Positions 21,703 to 33,342 of a stretch of 64,000 nt of DNA are shown here, one piece after another. A program made the translations under genes and the position numbers. Positions within the stretch are counted from its first letter, which is position 1. Each line of letters opens with the position of its first letter. The notes beneath the pieces are model-generated. The model ran no database searches, was not told the DNA's origin, and saw only the letters and a program-made list of their open reading frames with translations. The DNA is from Hymenopellis radicata (taxonomy: Eukaryota; Basidiomycota; Agaricomycetes; Agaricales; Physalacriaceae): NCBI GenBank assembly GCA_015501595.1, contig JADNRX010000060.1:124001-188000 (forward strand). The letters run 5' to 3'.

Positions 21703-23376
21703 CTATCTTCGAGGGCGTGGTGCTTGGTGCCGCCCGGTCAATCTTCGAAGGTGCCGCGCTCGGTGCCCCTTCGACGGTGTCGCACTTGGTGCCCCTTGGT
21801 CATCAGACGTTCCAGGTGTTATAGTCGGAACTGTCACGGTGGGAACAGGAGCACTAGGTCCGGGAGTGGGTGACGAAGGAACTGAGGGAGCGGTTCCCGT
21901 AGCAGGCGTCTTCTTGTCACCTGGCCAATCGGCCTCGCGCCATGTTCCGGGAAGAAGGGCGACGGGAAGTAGCCATGTCGCGCTGAGTATCACGCCATAG
22001 CCTACACTTCAAGTCAGTCTGTATCCTCGGCTGCTGGCTGCAAGGTACTCACCAACATCATAACTTTTGACCGTACTCCAACTCCAAGAAATGAAAGTAC
22101 CGATGTAGCCAACATAGGGAACGAGTTTCTGGAACAAGAGGATGGCAGGCTGCATGGGAAGAGGGAAGGCTGAGACAGGCAAATTGCTGAAAAGCCAAGT
22201 CAAAGCAGTGGTGATCATTGCAGCGCGTTTTGTAGCCTCCAACTGCTTGTCGCTAAGGATGGCTAGAATGGGAGGCGGGAGATAGCTGAAGAAGGGCCTT
22301 AGCACAATCATAAGACGCGCATATACGACCACTCACAGACGATAACCCCACCACATAATTTCGCAGGACAGCTTTGTCGTCGAAGGAATCCAAACACGAT
22401 GCTCGATTGGAGGCAATGTTGGAGTGGGAGTAGGAGCGTCACCAGGCTTCGTCTCTCCGTCTTTCTTGTCATCACCAGAGGCAGGTGCTGCTGCGGTTCC
22501 CTGCTTCTTCGACCACGGCCATTTGAATGCCTGAGGCGGAAGCTGCATAGCGTGGTTAATAGGAAGCTGGAGGGAGGTCGTGGAAGGTGCGGCAACGACC
22601 TCGGAATCCGCAATTTCAACGAGATCGTCCTTCATGGGAATGAGCGGGGAATACATCATGATGCTAGAATTGTCGGAGAAGGTGTGTGAACCTCCCGAGT
22701 GCGTACTATCCGTATCATGTCCACCATCTCCAGAAGGCCCCGGCTCGGTATCATCGTGTTTAATGTTGGACAGAAGGGACCAAATACTGTCACCACTCCT
22801 GTTCTCCACGTTCATGATCACTGGATTGAAAAGCCTCTTGATGAGTTTTTGGTCCTTGATGGGAATCGCGCCTGGAGGCGGAATGGGTCGCCCATTGTCG
22901 TCTCTGGGGATCGGAGTAGCTTTCGGGAATTTTGGAAGGGTACGCGACGAACGAGGAGTCGGGGAAGGCAACGAGTCAATGAGGGCGCGAATTCTCTCTG
23001 CCAGTGTCGGAGGATCGTCGTAATCGTCAGCGTCGCCGTCGTTGATCGGAACGGGCGCTGCTTCGTCGTTAGCTTCAGCAGTTTGGAAAAGTGTGGCCTT
23101 TTTGAACTTGGCTTTGAAACGGTCGAAGGGATGGAATTTATCGGCACCCGCCTTTGGCGAGGTTTCTGCCGCCGGTGCGGGTTCCTCAGCAGGAACTTCT
23201 GGCGACACTTCTGGCACCGTTTCAGGCTCAGGAGTCTCGAGAGTCTCTTCGGCAACTGGTAATGGATCCTGCACCGGCGTGGAGGCGGGTTTCGCGAGCG
23301 AAGGTAGATGTTTCCCACTCAGGGAACGCATTAGGCGGTTGATAGGGCTGCCTGGGGTTTCTGGCGGCGAGGTCAT
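21703..23376 (-). CDS. Basidiomycete membrane protein of unknown function
   Basis: Exons are 22337-23376, 22053-22285 and 21703-22001, giving 523 aa. The first exon is Pro/Ser/Glu-rich and probably disordered (MTSPPETPGSPINRLMRSLS) up to IMWWGYR. Splicing continues LYLPPPILAILSDKQLEATK and then hydrophobic segments (MITTALTWLFSNLPVSAFPL; LVPYVGYIGTFISWSWSTVK; GVILSATWLLPVALLPGTW), consistent with a membrane-anchored protein. I recall similar hypothetical proteins in Agaricomycetes but no function. The C-terminus is a Thr/Pro/Ser repeat with APSATPSK-like units; after one unit the repeat continues in another frame (APSAAPSK, APSTTPSK) down to about 21590. A one-G loss near 21775 may thus have shortened it. 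Confidence 0.7.
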
Positions 23377-24098
23377 GATGGTCGAGAATAAAGGCGCTGA
23401 AGCTTAAAAAGGTACCCACTGTCAAATCAGACACCTTCCGCATTGGGTGCGACGCGACCTCGAGTCCGGCATGTTTTCGCGCCGTGGACGCGTTTAATCA
23501 ACGTTCCTCTGCAGTATATCATCATTCTATTTTGTAGATGAATCGCACACCGAAAGCCGCCTTTCTTTCAGGAAATCAGAGGCCGACTCGTCATCATCAA
23601 GCTGGCAGGAACGCTGGCGATATAACATTTGTCAATCGAGGGCCGAGGCAGCTCGACTGTACCTCTCATGCGTTCAAGAAAAGGGGCATTCAAGTGCACG
23701 TTTGCTGGTCAAGTGTTACTGTATTACATATAGACAAACGTAGGTCCAAAGATATTGACACTTTGGTGAAATAGACATCTTATAACATACCAGTATATGA
23801 TGGGCCTATCAAATTCTATTATTCGCAGAAATGCAGATCTACGTGCGGAGTTGAGCTTGGGTCGACTCGGCTGAGAACAGTGAAGTAGAGAAACAGCTTT
23901 GGAACTCGTGAGGATGATGAAACGTGAACGAGCTCACGAGTGTGGCTTAGTCATCCGTTGCCTCTCAAATCCAAACGTCCACGTTGATTCAACGAACCAA
24001 GCAAGAGCCCTCTTCCTGTGCATATCACAGATTCCACAAAGGTTAAAAGTGTATTCATGCCTAATTCTTTCCTTCTCTAGATATCTTAAATATCGGAC
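23377..24098. other. Intergenic region
   Basis: Lies between the starts of the minus-strand membrane protein gene and the plus-strand F-box gene, so it should hold both promoters. I see no gene, RNA gene or repeat in it. A CT-rich tract precedes the F-box start (TTCTTTCCTTCTCTAG at about 24064). Confidence 0.4.
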
Positions 24099-25682
24099 AT
24101 GCAGTCTTCCATGAGCAACAATTCGGAAAACGGTACCGTTCTTCTCTGCAACGACTGCGAGAAAATGTGCACCCTGCCCGACCCCAACATCCAAGACTCC
24201 ATTCTCTGTGTCCTGCGCACAGGTCACTTGGTCTCGACGCCGCGAGCTGTTATCGACAATAAGATTGCCGACATGGCGAAGCAGCTCGAAGCGTATGAGG
24301 GTGAACTCGACAGGTTGGGCGGCATCTGGGAGAAGGTTTTAAAAGCGCGGAACGACGTCAGATACTGCATCCGCGCCTACGACAGCGTCACCTCGCCCAT
24401 CCGACGACTCCCCGTTGAGCTTCTATTGACGGTATTCCAAATGGTCTGCGCTGCAGTGGATGATGTACTCTTCCCCATCGACAGATTCGAGGAGGAAGCT
24501 GAGCTCGAGTTGTACAAAGCCCCATTGCATCTGGCCGGTGTCTGCTCATTCTGGCGTACACTCTGCTACTCGTCGGCAGGGCTTTGGGTCCGGTTTCAGG
24601 CAGGGTCGACGCCGAAGTTTTCGTTGAGGTGGGAGCATGTCGGTGCATTGAAGGTGGTTATGCGACAAGAGCTCCCATGTCTCGAACTCGCTCCCATGCA
24701 TCGCGACGGCCAGCAACCGTGCCACCGAATGGCAATATCCCTGCTCGGTGGGTTTCCTCCAGTGGGCAACAACAAACCCATCTTGGATCCCGAATCTGAT
24801 GTCTTTGCATCTGTTCAGATGCTCGCACTGTCGGCTCCGGCTGGCTACCATTTGCACATGCCGCTCTCACTCGACATGGCGAATCTACGCCACCTTTTCT
24901 TATATAATGTTGGCCGGTTTGATCATGTTTCTATCACCACACGACGTCTCAAGTCGCTGTGGCTGGAAGGTTATACCACCATGTCTGAGATTCCCATCAT
25001 CCTTTCCAAGTTCCCCGGCCGGCTCGAATTGACATTGCACAAATGTACGTTCCTTGCCGTTGAAAGCGCTCCTCGTTACAGAAAGGTCTGTAATGTGACT
25101 TCACTACACATCTCCTGCTGGGCACGGCCAAAGACAATCCGGCGTATCTTCGAAACGTTCACCTTTCCCCATCTCACCAGCCTCAAGCTGACTGGGACCG
25201 AACCGGAGAATGATGTCATCAGTCAGTATATGGACGAAATGGAGCTCTTCGTCGAGGTGCTCAGAGCCGGCCTGGAACAGTGCCCTGTCCTCACCGAGCT
25301 CAAGCTGCATGATGTCGGGATCTTCGCGTCTGACCTGCTGGACATCCTGTACAGTATGAAACGACTGACATCGTTGTCGGTCATCGAGCCGAAGAAGGGC
25401 TTCCCGTGGCAATCGACGCTGAAGACCTACCTCATCAAAGAGCTGAAGGAGAGTGCGAAGGAGGGCATTCTGTTGCCGCTTTTGGAGGAGCTGGAGTTGG
25501 TATGGGCAGGGGATCTGGGCGTGGACGAGGATGAAATGATGGACATGGTTGAGAGCCTGGCGACATTTGGTAAGTTGGGTAAGGTCGTTATTGGAGGACG
25601 CGAAGGGGCGGATGTCAGGTCAGTGACCGAAGACCGTATGAAGACCCTGCGGGAAAAGGGCGTCAGCGCCACGCTGTGGTGA
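24099..25682 (+). CDS. F-box protein with N-terminal coiled coil and leucine-rich region
   Basis: A single 527-codon frame from ATG 24099 with no evident intron. Residues about 17-24 hold a small Cys cluster (CNDCEKMC). Residues about 50-90 are helical/coiled coil (DNKIADMAKQLEAYEGELDRL), followed by the F-box SPIRRLPVELLLTVFQMV near residue 99. Next come LAGVCSFWRTLCYSSAGLWVRF and leucine-rich repeats to the end. This layout is common among the large F-box families of Agaricomycetes, which act as substrate adaptors of SCF ubiquitin ligases. The substrate cannot be told from sequence. The start is supported by the conserved spacing to the F-box. Confidence 0.8.
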   Translation: MQSSMSNNSENGTVLLCNDCEKMCTLPDPNIQDSILCVLRTGHLVSTPRAVIDNKIADMAKQLEAYEGELDRLGGIWEKVLKARNDVRYCIRAYDSVTSPIRRLPVELLLTVFQMVCAAVDDVLFPIDRFEEEAELELYKAPLHLAGVCSFWRTLCYSSAGLWVRFQAGSTPKFSLRWEHVGALKVVMRQELPCLELAPMHRDGQQPCHRMAISLLGGFPPVGNNKPILDPESDVFASVQMLALSAPAGYHLHMPLSLDMANLRHLFLYNVGRFDHVSITTRRLKSLWLEGYTTMSEIPIILSKFPGRLELTLHKCTFLAVESAPRYRKVCNVTSLHISCWARPKTIRRIFETFTFPHLTSLKLTGTEPENDVISQYMDEMELFVEVLRAGLEQCPVLTELKLHDVGIFASDLLDILYSMKRLTSLSVIEPKKGFPWQSTLKTYLIKELKESAKEGILLPLLEELELVWAGDLGVDEDEMMDMVESLATFGKLGKVVIGGREGADVRSVTEDRMKTLREKGVSATLW

Positions 25683-25872
25683 GTTAATTTTACTATGGAT
25701 CATGTATTTCTTTAGACTATCAGGACAGTTTCTGGTACGTATGCAGTATCTTCTCTCCAATTCACCTGTGTGAATAGAGTCTTCTCGTTAATCCACCGGA
25801 CTAGTCTTAATGCCGGGCCGTGGCGTCTCAGCATCTGTTCATCGGCCGTGGCATCTGTTCTCGCCATTTTCG

Positions 25873-26031
25873 TCTCTTCGGTAATCGGGATTATAGGCCG
25901 CGACACCTATCTATCCCGCATTTTCGGGCTATCCTAGGTGGTCAATATATAATCTCTTCGGTAATCGGGATATAGGCCGCGACACCTATCTATCCCGCAT
26001 TTTCGGGCTATCCTAGGTGGTCAATATATAA
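25873..26031. repeat. Tandem duplication of an ~80 bp hairpin-forming sequence
   Basis: Two head-to-tail copies, 25873-25952 and 25953-26031, differ by one base. Each contains an imperfect inverted repeat: CACCTATCTATCCCG, a short AT loop, then CGGGCTATCCTAGGTG. It lies 215 bp upstream of the oxidoreductase start. It may be a small foldback element duplicated in place or promoter architecture. Confidence 0.8.
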
Positions 26032-26245
26032 CGTCCGAGAACGCGCGTCCTTTTACGCAAGCAAATAACCACCATTCTTTTAGGTACAAGCAAAGTACCA
26101 TTTCCGCCCATTCGCGACTCAGCCGCGATCGATCTAATAGTAATAGGTATTGTCATCAATGGCATCATTGTCGGCTCTGTCTGATGGCTACCAGACACAT
26201 ATAAAATGTAGGGATGTTTCCTGCACCAGTAATTCCCACATCGAC

Positions 26246-27514
26246 ATGGCTCCAACAACTCAACAAGCATGGATCGTGAAGAAGAAAGGTGTTCCGAAGG
26301 ACGCGTTGGTCTTCGAGACGGAACATCCGGTTAAGAAGCCGGGCAAGGGAGAGGTGATTGTGAAGGTGCAGGCGGCGGCGTTGAATCCTGTGTGCGTTGT
26401 CGTTTCTCTGCATGATAGCGGTCTTCTCATTGGATGGTTGTTGCATGTAGCGGATACAAAATCATGGGCATGCTCCCAAACTTCATCGCTAAGCGACCGG
26501 TCGTTGCAGAACATGACCTCGCAGGAATCATCGAAGATCCCAACGACTCAGATTTCAAGCAAGGTGACGAGGTGTTCGGGTACATACCCGTCCGTGCGTG
26601 CATCCTCCTCCCTCATACCCGGTCTTCCAAGATAATTGACTCCGCCTTCCAGCAATGACTATCTCCACAAGGGAAGGCGCGCTCCAGCAGTACGCCCGTA
26701 TGCCTGCAGCGAACCTCGTCTACAAACCGGACAATGTCAAGTTCACCGAAGCAGCTGGATTCACTCTTGCGGGCGAGACGGCTTGGCAGGCACTGTTCGA
26801 CTGTGGACACTTCGAGGCAGACCAGACCGTGTTTATCAACGGCGGCAGTAGTGCCGTGGGGGCGTATGCCATCCAGATCGCCAAAGCCAAAGGCGCTGCG
26901 CGTGTCGTCGCGTCTGCCTCGGGGCCGAACGAGGAGCTCGTCCGCAGCCTGGGAGCAGACGAGTTCATAGACTATACGAAGCGGCCTTTGCATGAGCACT
27001 TCCTGGAGAATCCGCCTTCGCCAAAGTTTCATCTCATCTTTGATGCTGGTGTGTATTTCTTTGTCTTCCTTTTTCTGTTTTCTCATGTTAACGCCTCGTT
27101 TCAGTCGGTCTCAAAGACCCGACACTATTCAAACGCAGTCCCGCGTATCTCGCTCCGGGCGGCACGTTCGTCTCTGTTGGCTCGATACATGGCATCCGTC
27201 CCTTCATCCTGGGTGTGAAGACATTCTTCGCGATTATTTGGCCGGCATGGCTGGGCGGTGTGCCTCGTGGTTACAAGTGCGTATACGCTTGCATTATCAG
27301 TGGAATCATGTTCTCAACGTCGGGTAGGACGGTCTTCGTCGACCACAAGCCCGCAGATCTCAAGCAATTACAGCTTTTGGTAAAGGAGGGCAAGCTCAAG
27401 CCGGTAGTCGATTCGGTGTTCGAGTTCAAAGATGTTCATGCCGCGTACGAGCGCATTATGACTTCGAGGGCGAGAGGGAAGGTCGTCGTGAAGGTAGACC
27501 CGTCTGCCACCTAA
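26246..27514 (+). CDS. Medium-chain (zinc-type) alcohol dehydrogenase / quinone oxidoreductase family protein
   Basis: Exons are 26246-26391, 26451-26593, 26653-27048, 27105-27276 and 27328-27514, encoding 347 aa. The GroES-like N-terminus includes GEVIVKVQAAALNPV-GYKIMG and AEHDLAGII. The nucleotide-binding fold has NGGSSAVGAYAIQIAKAKG, followed by LGADEFIDY. The C-terminus (LVKEGKLKPVVDSVFEFKDV, GKVVVKV) is typical of MDR enoyl reductase/quinone reductase-like proteins. No structural zinc Cys cluster is visible, so it is probably a zinc-free NAD(P)H-dependent reductase. Substrate unknown. The start is the first ATG, giving the family-typical short N-terminus. Confidence 0.88.
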
Positions 27515-30039
27515 TGCTAAGCTTCATACGTTGTAAATGATCAGTGTACTGTACATTCTACAGTTCTATCTAATTTTTCTCGTTACCATCGTCGCGTATG
27601 ACATTGACGCGTTTCGGGTCGTTCGGACCGAGGTCGATCAGGCATTTTCCTCTTGTCTTCCACACTCATCATGGCTCAATACTAATACGCCGACGACACC
27701 AGCCTGAGCAAGTCAGACATCAACAGCTGTGAAGGAACGTTTCGAACTCCCTCGAATTTGGCTTCGACGCGTGAGGATCGTGTTCGGGCTGTCCGCCAGC
27801 GCCCTTGGTGCGGAGGAACGCGAGACGACAAAGCTGGCCAATATCGAACATAGAGAATCTCCAGATAATAAAAATGGTGTGTGTACACGTAGAGCCTCAA
27901 TCTAGCGTTATTGTATTCATGGGTATCTGATAGGCCTGTTATTGTTCTGCTCAGCTCCCTCACAACCGCTTGTCGTTTTTGTCTTCGTCATCGATGCCAT
28001 CTCGAGACGGATAGATGCATTTCACTGCGCATCGGACATCGTTGTCGGATCCGCCGTCCGTTCCACTATTGTCCTGTGCCACTCCGCTTACTGCTGTGCG
28101 AGCCACATTTTTTCTTTGACCGTGTTTACTGTGACATTGAAGCCAAGATACCGTCGACAAACGCTGACTCTGTTTACCTGTGGAGCTAGGCGCCGGCGAT
28201 GTGTGGCGCATTTCCCTGGTTACTGAGGATACAACACTGATGCCGTTCTCCGCCCTTCCGCATGCACTAAGCTTGCCGTGAATAATATCTCGGGTAGGAA
28301 GAGACAGCAAACTGGATGGGCAGGTCCTATTTAACTGCTCTTCATGGTAAGCATTTAGGTACTTCGTCGAACATAAGCGCTGAACCCTACCCTCTTCAGA
28401 ACAATACGCGTTCTTGTATTCACTGCTACCTTGTAAAATGACTTAACTCATGTCGTAACAACAGTGTTGAGCCCACTTGGTTTGTTCTCAACTTGTCGCG
28501 TGCTTGTACTTCTGAATCATGGTTGATGCTTCCCCTGCTCTTGTTCTGTGTCCTTGTTTCTTGTCGCTTATAGCAGCGAATGGTAGACTCGCCCCAGAAT
28601 TCCCGCCCAACTCCATTTAAATCATCCTGGCGATGGCCAAAAAGAAGAAGGAAAAGATAAAGCGAACCTCTATGTCCAAGGGTCAAGCTCAGACTTGGAT
28701 ATCCAACATTGCCAATCAAGTATCTGAGCTGACGAGCTCACAGTTTGATATACTTGCGCAGGAAATTGGGCTGTACGCTCATGCTTCATTGTCTACTGAG
28801 GATCATTGTATATTAATTGTGCGACAGGTCGATGTCGAGAAGTTCCATCGAGACATACTTCGGTGACAAGTGCCAGACATCTGGCAGCAGCGGTAAATCA
28901 GCATTGACTGGAACGTCTTTCCTCACCTGGGCGCGTGGCTTCAAAAGCTGAGGCTAGTTGAGGCTCTTAGAAGCCTGTCGTGCTCTGTCTATCACTATCC
29001 CACTAGGACTAGGGCCTCCCATGATCCAGCTGCCTTTCCATAATAATGCGACTCCCAACTCTGTTCCGACCTCTCTATGATACGCATCATTGATCTACTA
29101 GGTGATGTCTTACGCCGACCGACAGCGCCTCAAGCCGACTCGGCGCGTAGGCTTGGACAGACTGCGGACCCACGACAGCTAACGGATACCAACGACTCGA
29201 CCTCCGACCGCTTTCAACCCCACAAACCTAGAAATCAAAGCCTCCTCGTTCACCAACAATATTCTCCTCCATTTTCGATTCCGATATAAACGACTATGCA
29301 TACCATCACTGGTCCATCAGGTCCATCCTCGTGTACCAGTCTGTATGTCACCAAGCCTCACCACCACCTTGGCTCCCTGCCACACCTTGCGTTGCGAGCG
29401 CCGGCATACATCCCCACGTGTCCATTGGAGGTGAAGCCTATAAGATTGCTCACCGACTCTCAACGGGTAGATAGAACGGGGAGTTACAGAAACGACGGTC
29501 TCTCTAAGTGCCGCCCAGCCTCTAATCCTTCTGCCTACTACTTCCTGCCCCCCCCTACTTCTGTCTGCCCGTCCTAAACCCAGCTCTCCGTTCCTGCCTT
29601 CACGTCAAACAGTCAAGGCGAGACTAGTGGTGAGACCCTCCCGCATCCCTATTAAAAATTACTCATATTTCAGGACATCTTTCTGCTACGACGTCCTGCA
29701 GTTCTTCAAGTCTCGGAGGTCGGCGGACAGCTCAATCGTGTATCACTAGCAGTACGGTCGCTCGTATACATATAGACATAATAGAGGTGTAACGACACAG
29801 CGTGATAATGATGAACGGAAGACGAACAGTCCATCTCGGGACCTGACAGGGACCACCACCACCACCACCACTTCACTTTCTTTTTGTCTTCTTAAAGCGA
29901 TTCCGTAAACAATTAACTCTCGTACTTACCGGGTAGCCATGTCCTCGCTATTGTTGACCTTATATGGGTGTGGGGACGGGAGTACTCATAAGGGTTGATG
30001 GTATCTGACAGGCGTATGTCAACCACTTCCCTCCATCGT
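27515..30039. other. Gene-poor intergenic region
   Basis: About 2.5 kb without a gene I can support. Segment 27891-28030 resembles 42925-43095 upstream of the second DUF6535 gene. A small plus-strand frame at 28633-28866 (77 codons, Lys-rich start MAKKKKEKIKRTSMSKGQAQ) is unassigned and may be chance. A short CACCAC run lies at about 29852-29872. The last part should hold the promoter of the first DUF6535 gene. Confidence 0.4.
27891..28030 (+). repeat. Upstream segment shared with the second DUF6535 gene
   Basis: Shares AGAGCCTCAATCTAG, GTTATTGTTCTC and GATGCCATCTCGAGA..GCATTTCACT, in the same order, with 42925-43095. Both copies lie upstream of DUF6535 genes on the same strand, 2.0 kb and 0.1 kb before the start. 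It is probably a leftover of the duplication that made the two genes. Confidence 0.55.
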
Positions 30040-33000
30040 ATGCATCCCCAACCGCCTGAAGCTGCGCTGCCCAGCAGCGAGCAACATAACCCTTTATCGG
30101 AGAATCACCACTGTTGTCAATGCTTCCACTCCGATAGCTCAACTATCAACGAATCCGACGCGGAAGACCCTCCGGTGCTTGTCCATCATGACACTGGCCG
30201 CCGTCGTCGCTCCCATGCAAAGCTGTTACGGGTAAAACACTCGCAACGTCAAGTTCTTAGCGGTAGGAATCGCTCTGTATGTTCCCGTGCTAGCGCTGAC
30301 TGTTGTTGGCGTTTTGTAGATCCTTTTGATTACGAGCAGAAATATCCGTCCGACGAAAAATACAAGGAAATGTCTGCAAAAAGCAGGCTCTGGAAAACAT
30401 ACATGGATGAGTCTACCAAGTTTGACTCGGACATGGTTGAGAACTGGAGAGACGGTCTGGACATGCTCCTCGTATTCGTAAGTTCAAGCTAAATGGCTGG
30501 GCAGCTCGATTGTGACATTTCCCGTGCAGGCGGCACTGTTTTCAGCTGTTGTCACGACGTTCGTTGTGCAGACGTGCCAAAGTCTTCGCGTGGATTACGC
30601 GCAAATGACAGCCTCTTTGATACTTCGATTAATCGACGTCCAGGTCGCCATTGCTCAGGGCACCCCCGCCAACGAACTACCGCAGAACTCCGACCCCTCT
30701 GCTTCGTTTATGGCCCAATCATTTGATCTTTGGATCAATGGTCTATGGTTCACCAGCCTTGTTTTGAGCCTTACCACCACGCTGATCGCGGTCCTGACGA
30801 AACAGTGGATTAACGAGTACATGATTCTACCATCCGGAACCCCACGAGACCGATCTCGCGTGCGACACTTCCGATTTATTGGGCTAGAACGGTGGCACGT
30901 ACCGCTCATTATTGGCCTCCTTCCTGCCCTCATGCATGTCTCGCTCGGCGTATTCCTCGCTGGACTTATCATCTTCGTTTGGTCATTGAGCGGTGCTATG
31001 GCCACTGCCTTGGGGTGCTTGACGGGCATCGGAGCTCTGGCGTATCTCATCAGCAATATCCTCCCACTCTTCCATACAAATTGTCCTTACAAGACACCTT
31101 TGGCTTTATACTCGTTTATGGTTGTCAGCTGGGTGCGCCGGTGCGCGCAATCTTGGAATTTGTGTCGCGCGAAGGCATCTTCTGCGATAGCGCGTTCTCT
31201 GAAGGAGGTGGAACGTACGGTTGTTTCCCGCGAAGCGGACGAACTCGACGCGCTCGCTATCTCGTGGCTACACAATACTTCCTCCAACGCTTCCGTACAG
31301 AGTGTTGCCGTACAGTCTCTTGGCAGTCTTCCCTTGCAAAGCATCCCAATTATCACAGGCCCTGACGGTGTCACGGCTCCAGTGTCAGATCCCGCTGCAT
31401 GGCGCTTTCTCGACTTCGTTCAAGATAAAATCAAAGTCAAGGACGAGGACAGACCTGCGGTGATACGAGCTATACGAGCGCATCATCGTATCGAACAGCC
31501 TGCTGACCGTCAGGAACGACTTGAACGAGCGGCAATACGGTTTGGCAAGTATAGCATGCTGAGCCTTGAACCGCACAAATACGACTTCATCTACAACCGT
31601 TCCCACGAATATGCCGTTGACATCGTTCGTGAGGGCCTGTGCACTACTGCCGATATACCTCTTGATGTATTGTTTTGGGGCAGGGCATTCGAAGCTGCCC
31701 TACAGTCTGGCCTGGACTTCTTGGGGATTGATTCTCTTCGTGCTGGCAGTCCACCATCCTCCCTGTGCAGGCAGCTTCTTAAATGTGCAGTTCAAAGCCA
31801 CGATTGCTCCGTTTCTGATTGTGACGGGAAAATGGAAAATCTTTTCTCATATTCCCTCGGACCTGACAATTTCTCGCTGGTGGTCAATCACTACGACATG
31901 GAGCTAAATGGGACGTCGTCCACATTATCTGATGCTTTGATGACCAATATGCGCCCATCGTTTGTGACATGGCTCCTTCAGGTTGCTTTTCCTCATAATT
32001 CCGAGTCCCGCTCAGTCAGGCCATCTGTCCCAAACTACATGCAACACCTCCCTGACGATATTCTTCTTGTGCTCACGTTGCTACAAAGTCGCTCTGTTCA
32101 AACCACGTCTTCTCTCGGCAGCGATGCATCCGAGTCGTCTATCCAAGACACCGACACTTCTTTGCAAGCGTCTGTTGACGACATGTCCTCTCTTTCCGAA
32201 GTGTCATCTGGCCGGGATTCGACACGTTTGGTTCCGGAGAGAGCAGAGGCCTCTTTATTCACCCAAGTTCTAGTCACTGTCAGGAGGTATGCTCTGAACC
32301 TTGGGGATTGCAGGCAACACGAGGACGTCGACCGCGCCGCAATCGTAGCGCTCCGGGCGGTTGTTGACTTAGACTTTTTTGGCACTAGTACCGTCATCAC
32401 ACTCGCCGACGAGGCCTTGATAGTTGAGATACTTTTTAAAGCGCTGAATCGCCGTTTCGAGTTCTCTGGACGCATTGATCGAGATCCTTCCTGGTTGACT
32501 CCGGAGCTATTCCAAAGAGTTTGGCGCGTCACCGTCGCTTTCATTGAATCTGGCGCACTACACGAAGGCTGGAGATCTGTTGGCTATGTCCTGAACTATG
32601 TGTTGCACTTTTCGTCTCAAATGCGTGCTGCCGAGGCTATATATGATTACCTCGTCCAGCAGGACTGGTTGCGCGACATTGGTCTTGCATTGACCCGCCT
32701 TTCCCACTCTACGAATCCGGAGTCCGACAGGCTTCCGGATTCCTGGTGTCCAGGATATATATTCATCGCGGCGTCATACGTTGATGGAATATCCAAGCAT
32801 GCAGGCGCCTCGGAGGTTGTCGGAAAGGCGAAGTCGTATCTCGCGGAATCCAACGGCGCCCATCTGTCGACCTTGAGCAAAATTCTCCTCATCGCTGACC
32901 GCGATACCCAGAACCGGTTGTGGAGATTGGGGGAGATTTTCCAAGATACCCAGTTCTGGTCAGAATGCATGCAGGATTTGACCGATTTTATTAGTTGTCC

Positions 33001-33342
33001 AGGTGCGGGCATCGAGTATGCCTATGTCAAGTGCGTCATCACAGCGAATGTGCATGGAAACAATGCTGCTATTTATCGACCTTTCGAGGATCTACCTTCT
33101 TTGGTTGAGACCCTTGTAGCAGACCTTGCATGCGGTCATTTCACGCCGCCGTTATACCCTAGTCAGGTAATCTGGACTCTGTCTGATAAAGAGTATTTTG
33201 TTGATCTTGTTCACAGCGTGATCCTAACAGTCACTCCAGGCCGGAGGAGCAGCTTTCGCCAAGAAAACCAGGCTATTTCGAATCGTGTAGAAGACTGTTT
33301 TATCCTGGCATGCCCGCACTACTAGTGCCAGATATCCCTTGA
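30040..33342 (+). CDS. DUF6535 multi-pass membrane protein, paralogue 1
   Basis: Exons are 30040-30262, 30320-30477, 30530-33166 and probably 33217-33342; together 1047 aa with all phases matching. The start is set by alignment to paralogue 2 (both N-termini lead into SHAKLLR). The DUF6535 region reads DPFDYEQKYPSDEKY, SRLWKTYMDESTKFDSDMV, then hydrophobic segments (LLVF-AALFSAVVTTFVVQT; GLWFTSLVLSLTTTLIAVLT; LIIGLLPALMHVSLGVFLAG; GCLTGIGALAYLISNILPLF). A ~750-residue cytosolic C-terminal part has no motif I recognise. The family is restricted, as far as I know, to basidiomycetes and has no known function. The last exon is the least certain; without it the frame ends at 33325. Confidence 0.85.

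Noticed and set aside
22399..23262. Plus-strand frames opposite the membrane-protein gene
   Set aside because: Shadow frames of the spliced minus-strand gene, whose exon phases match and which continues across introns.
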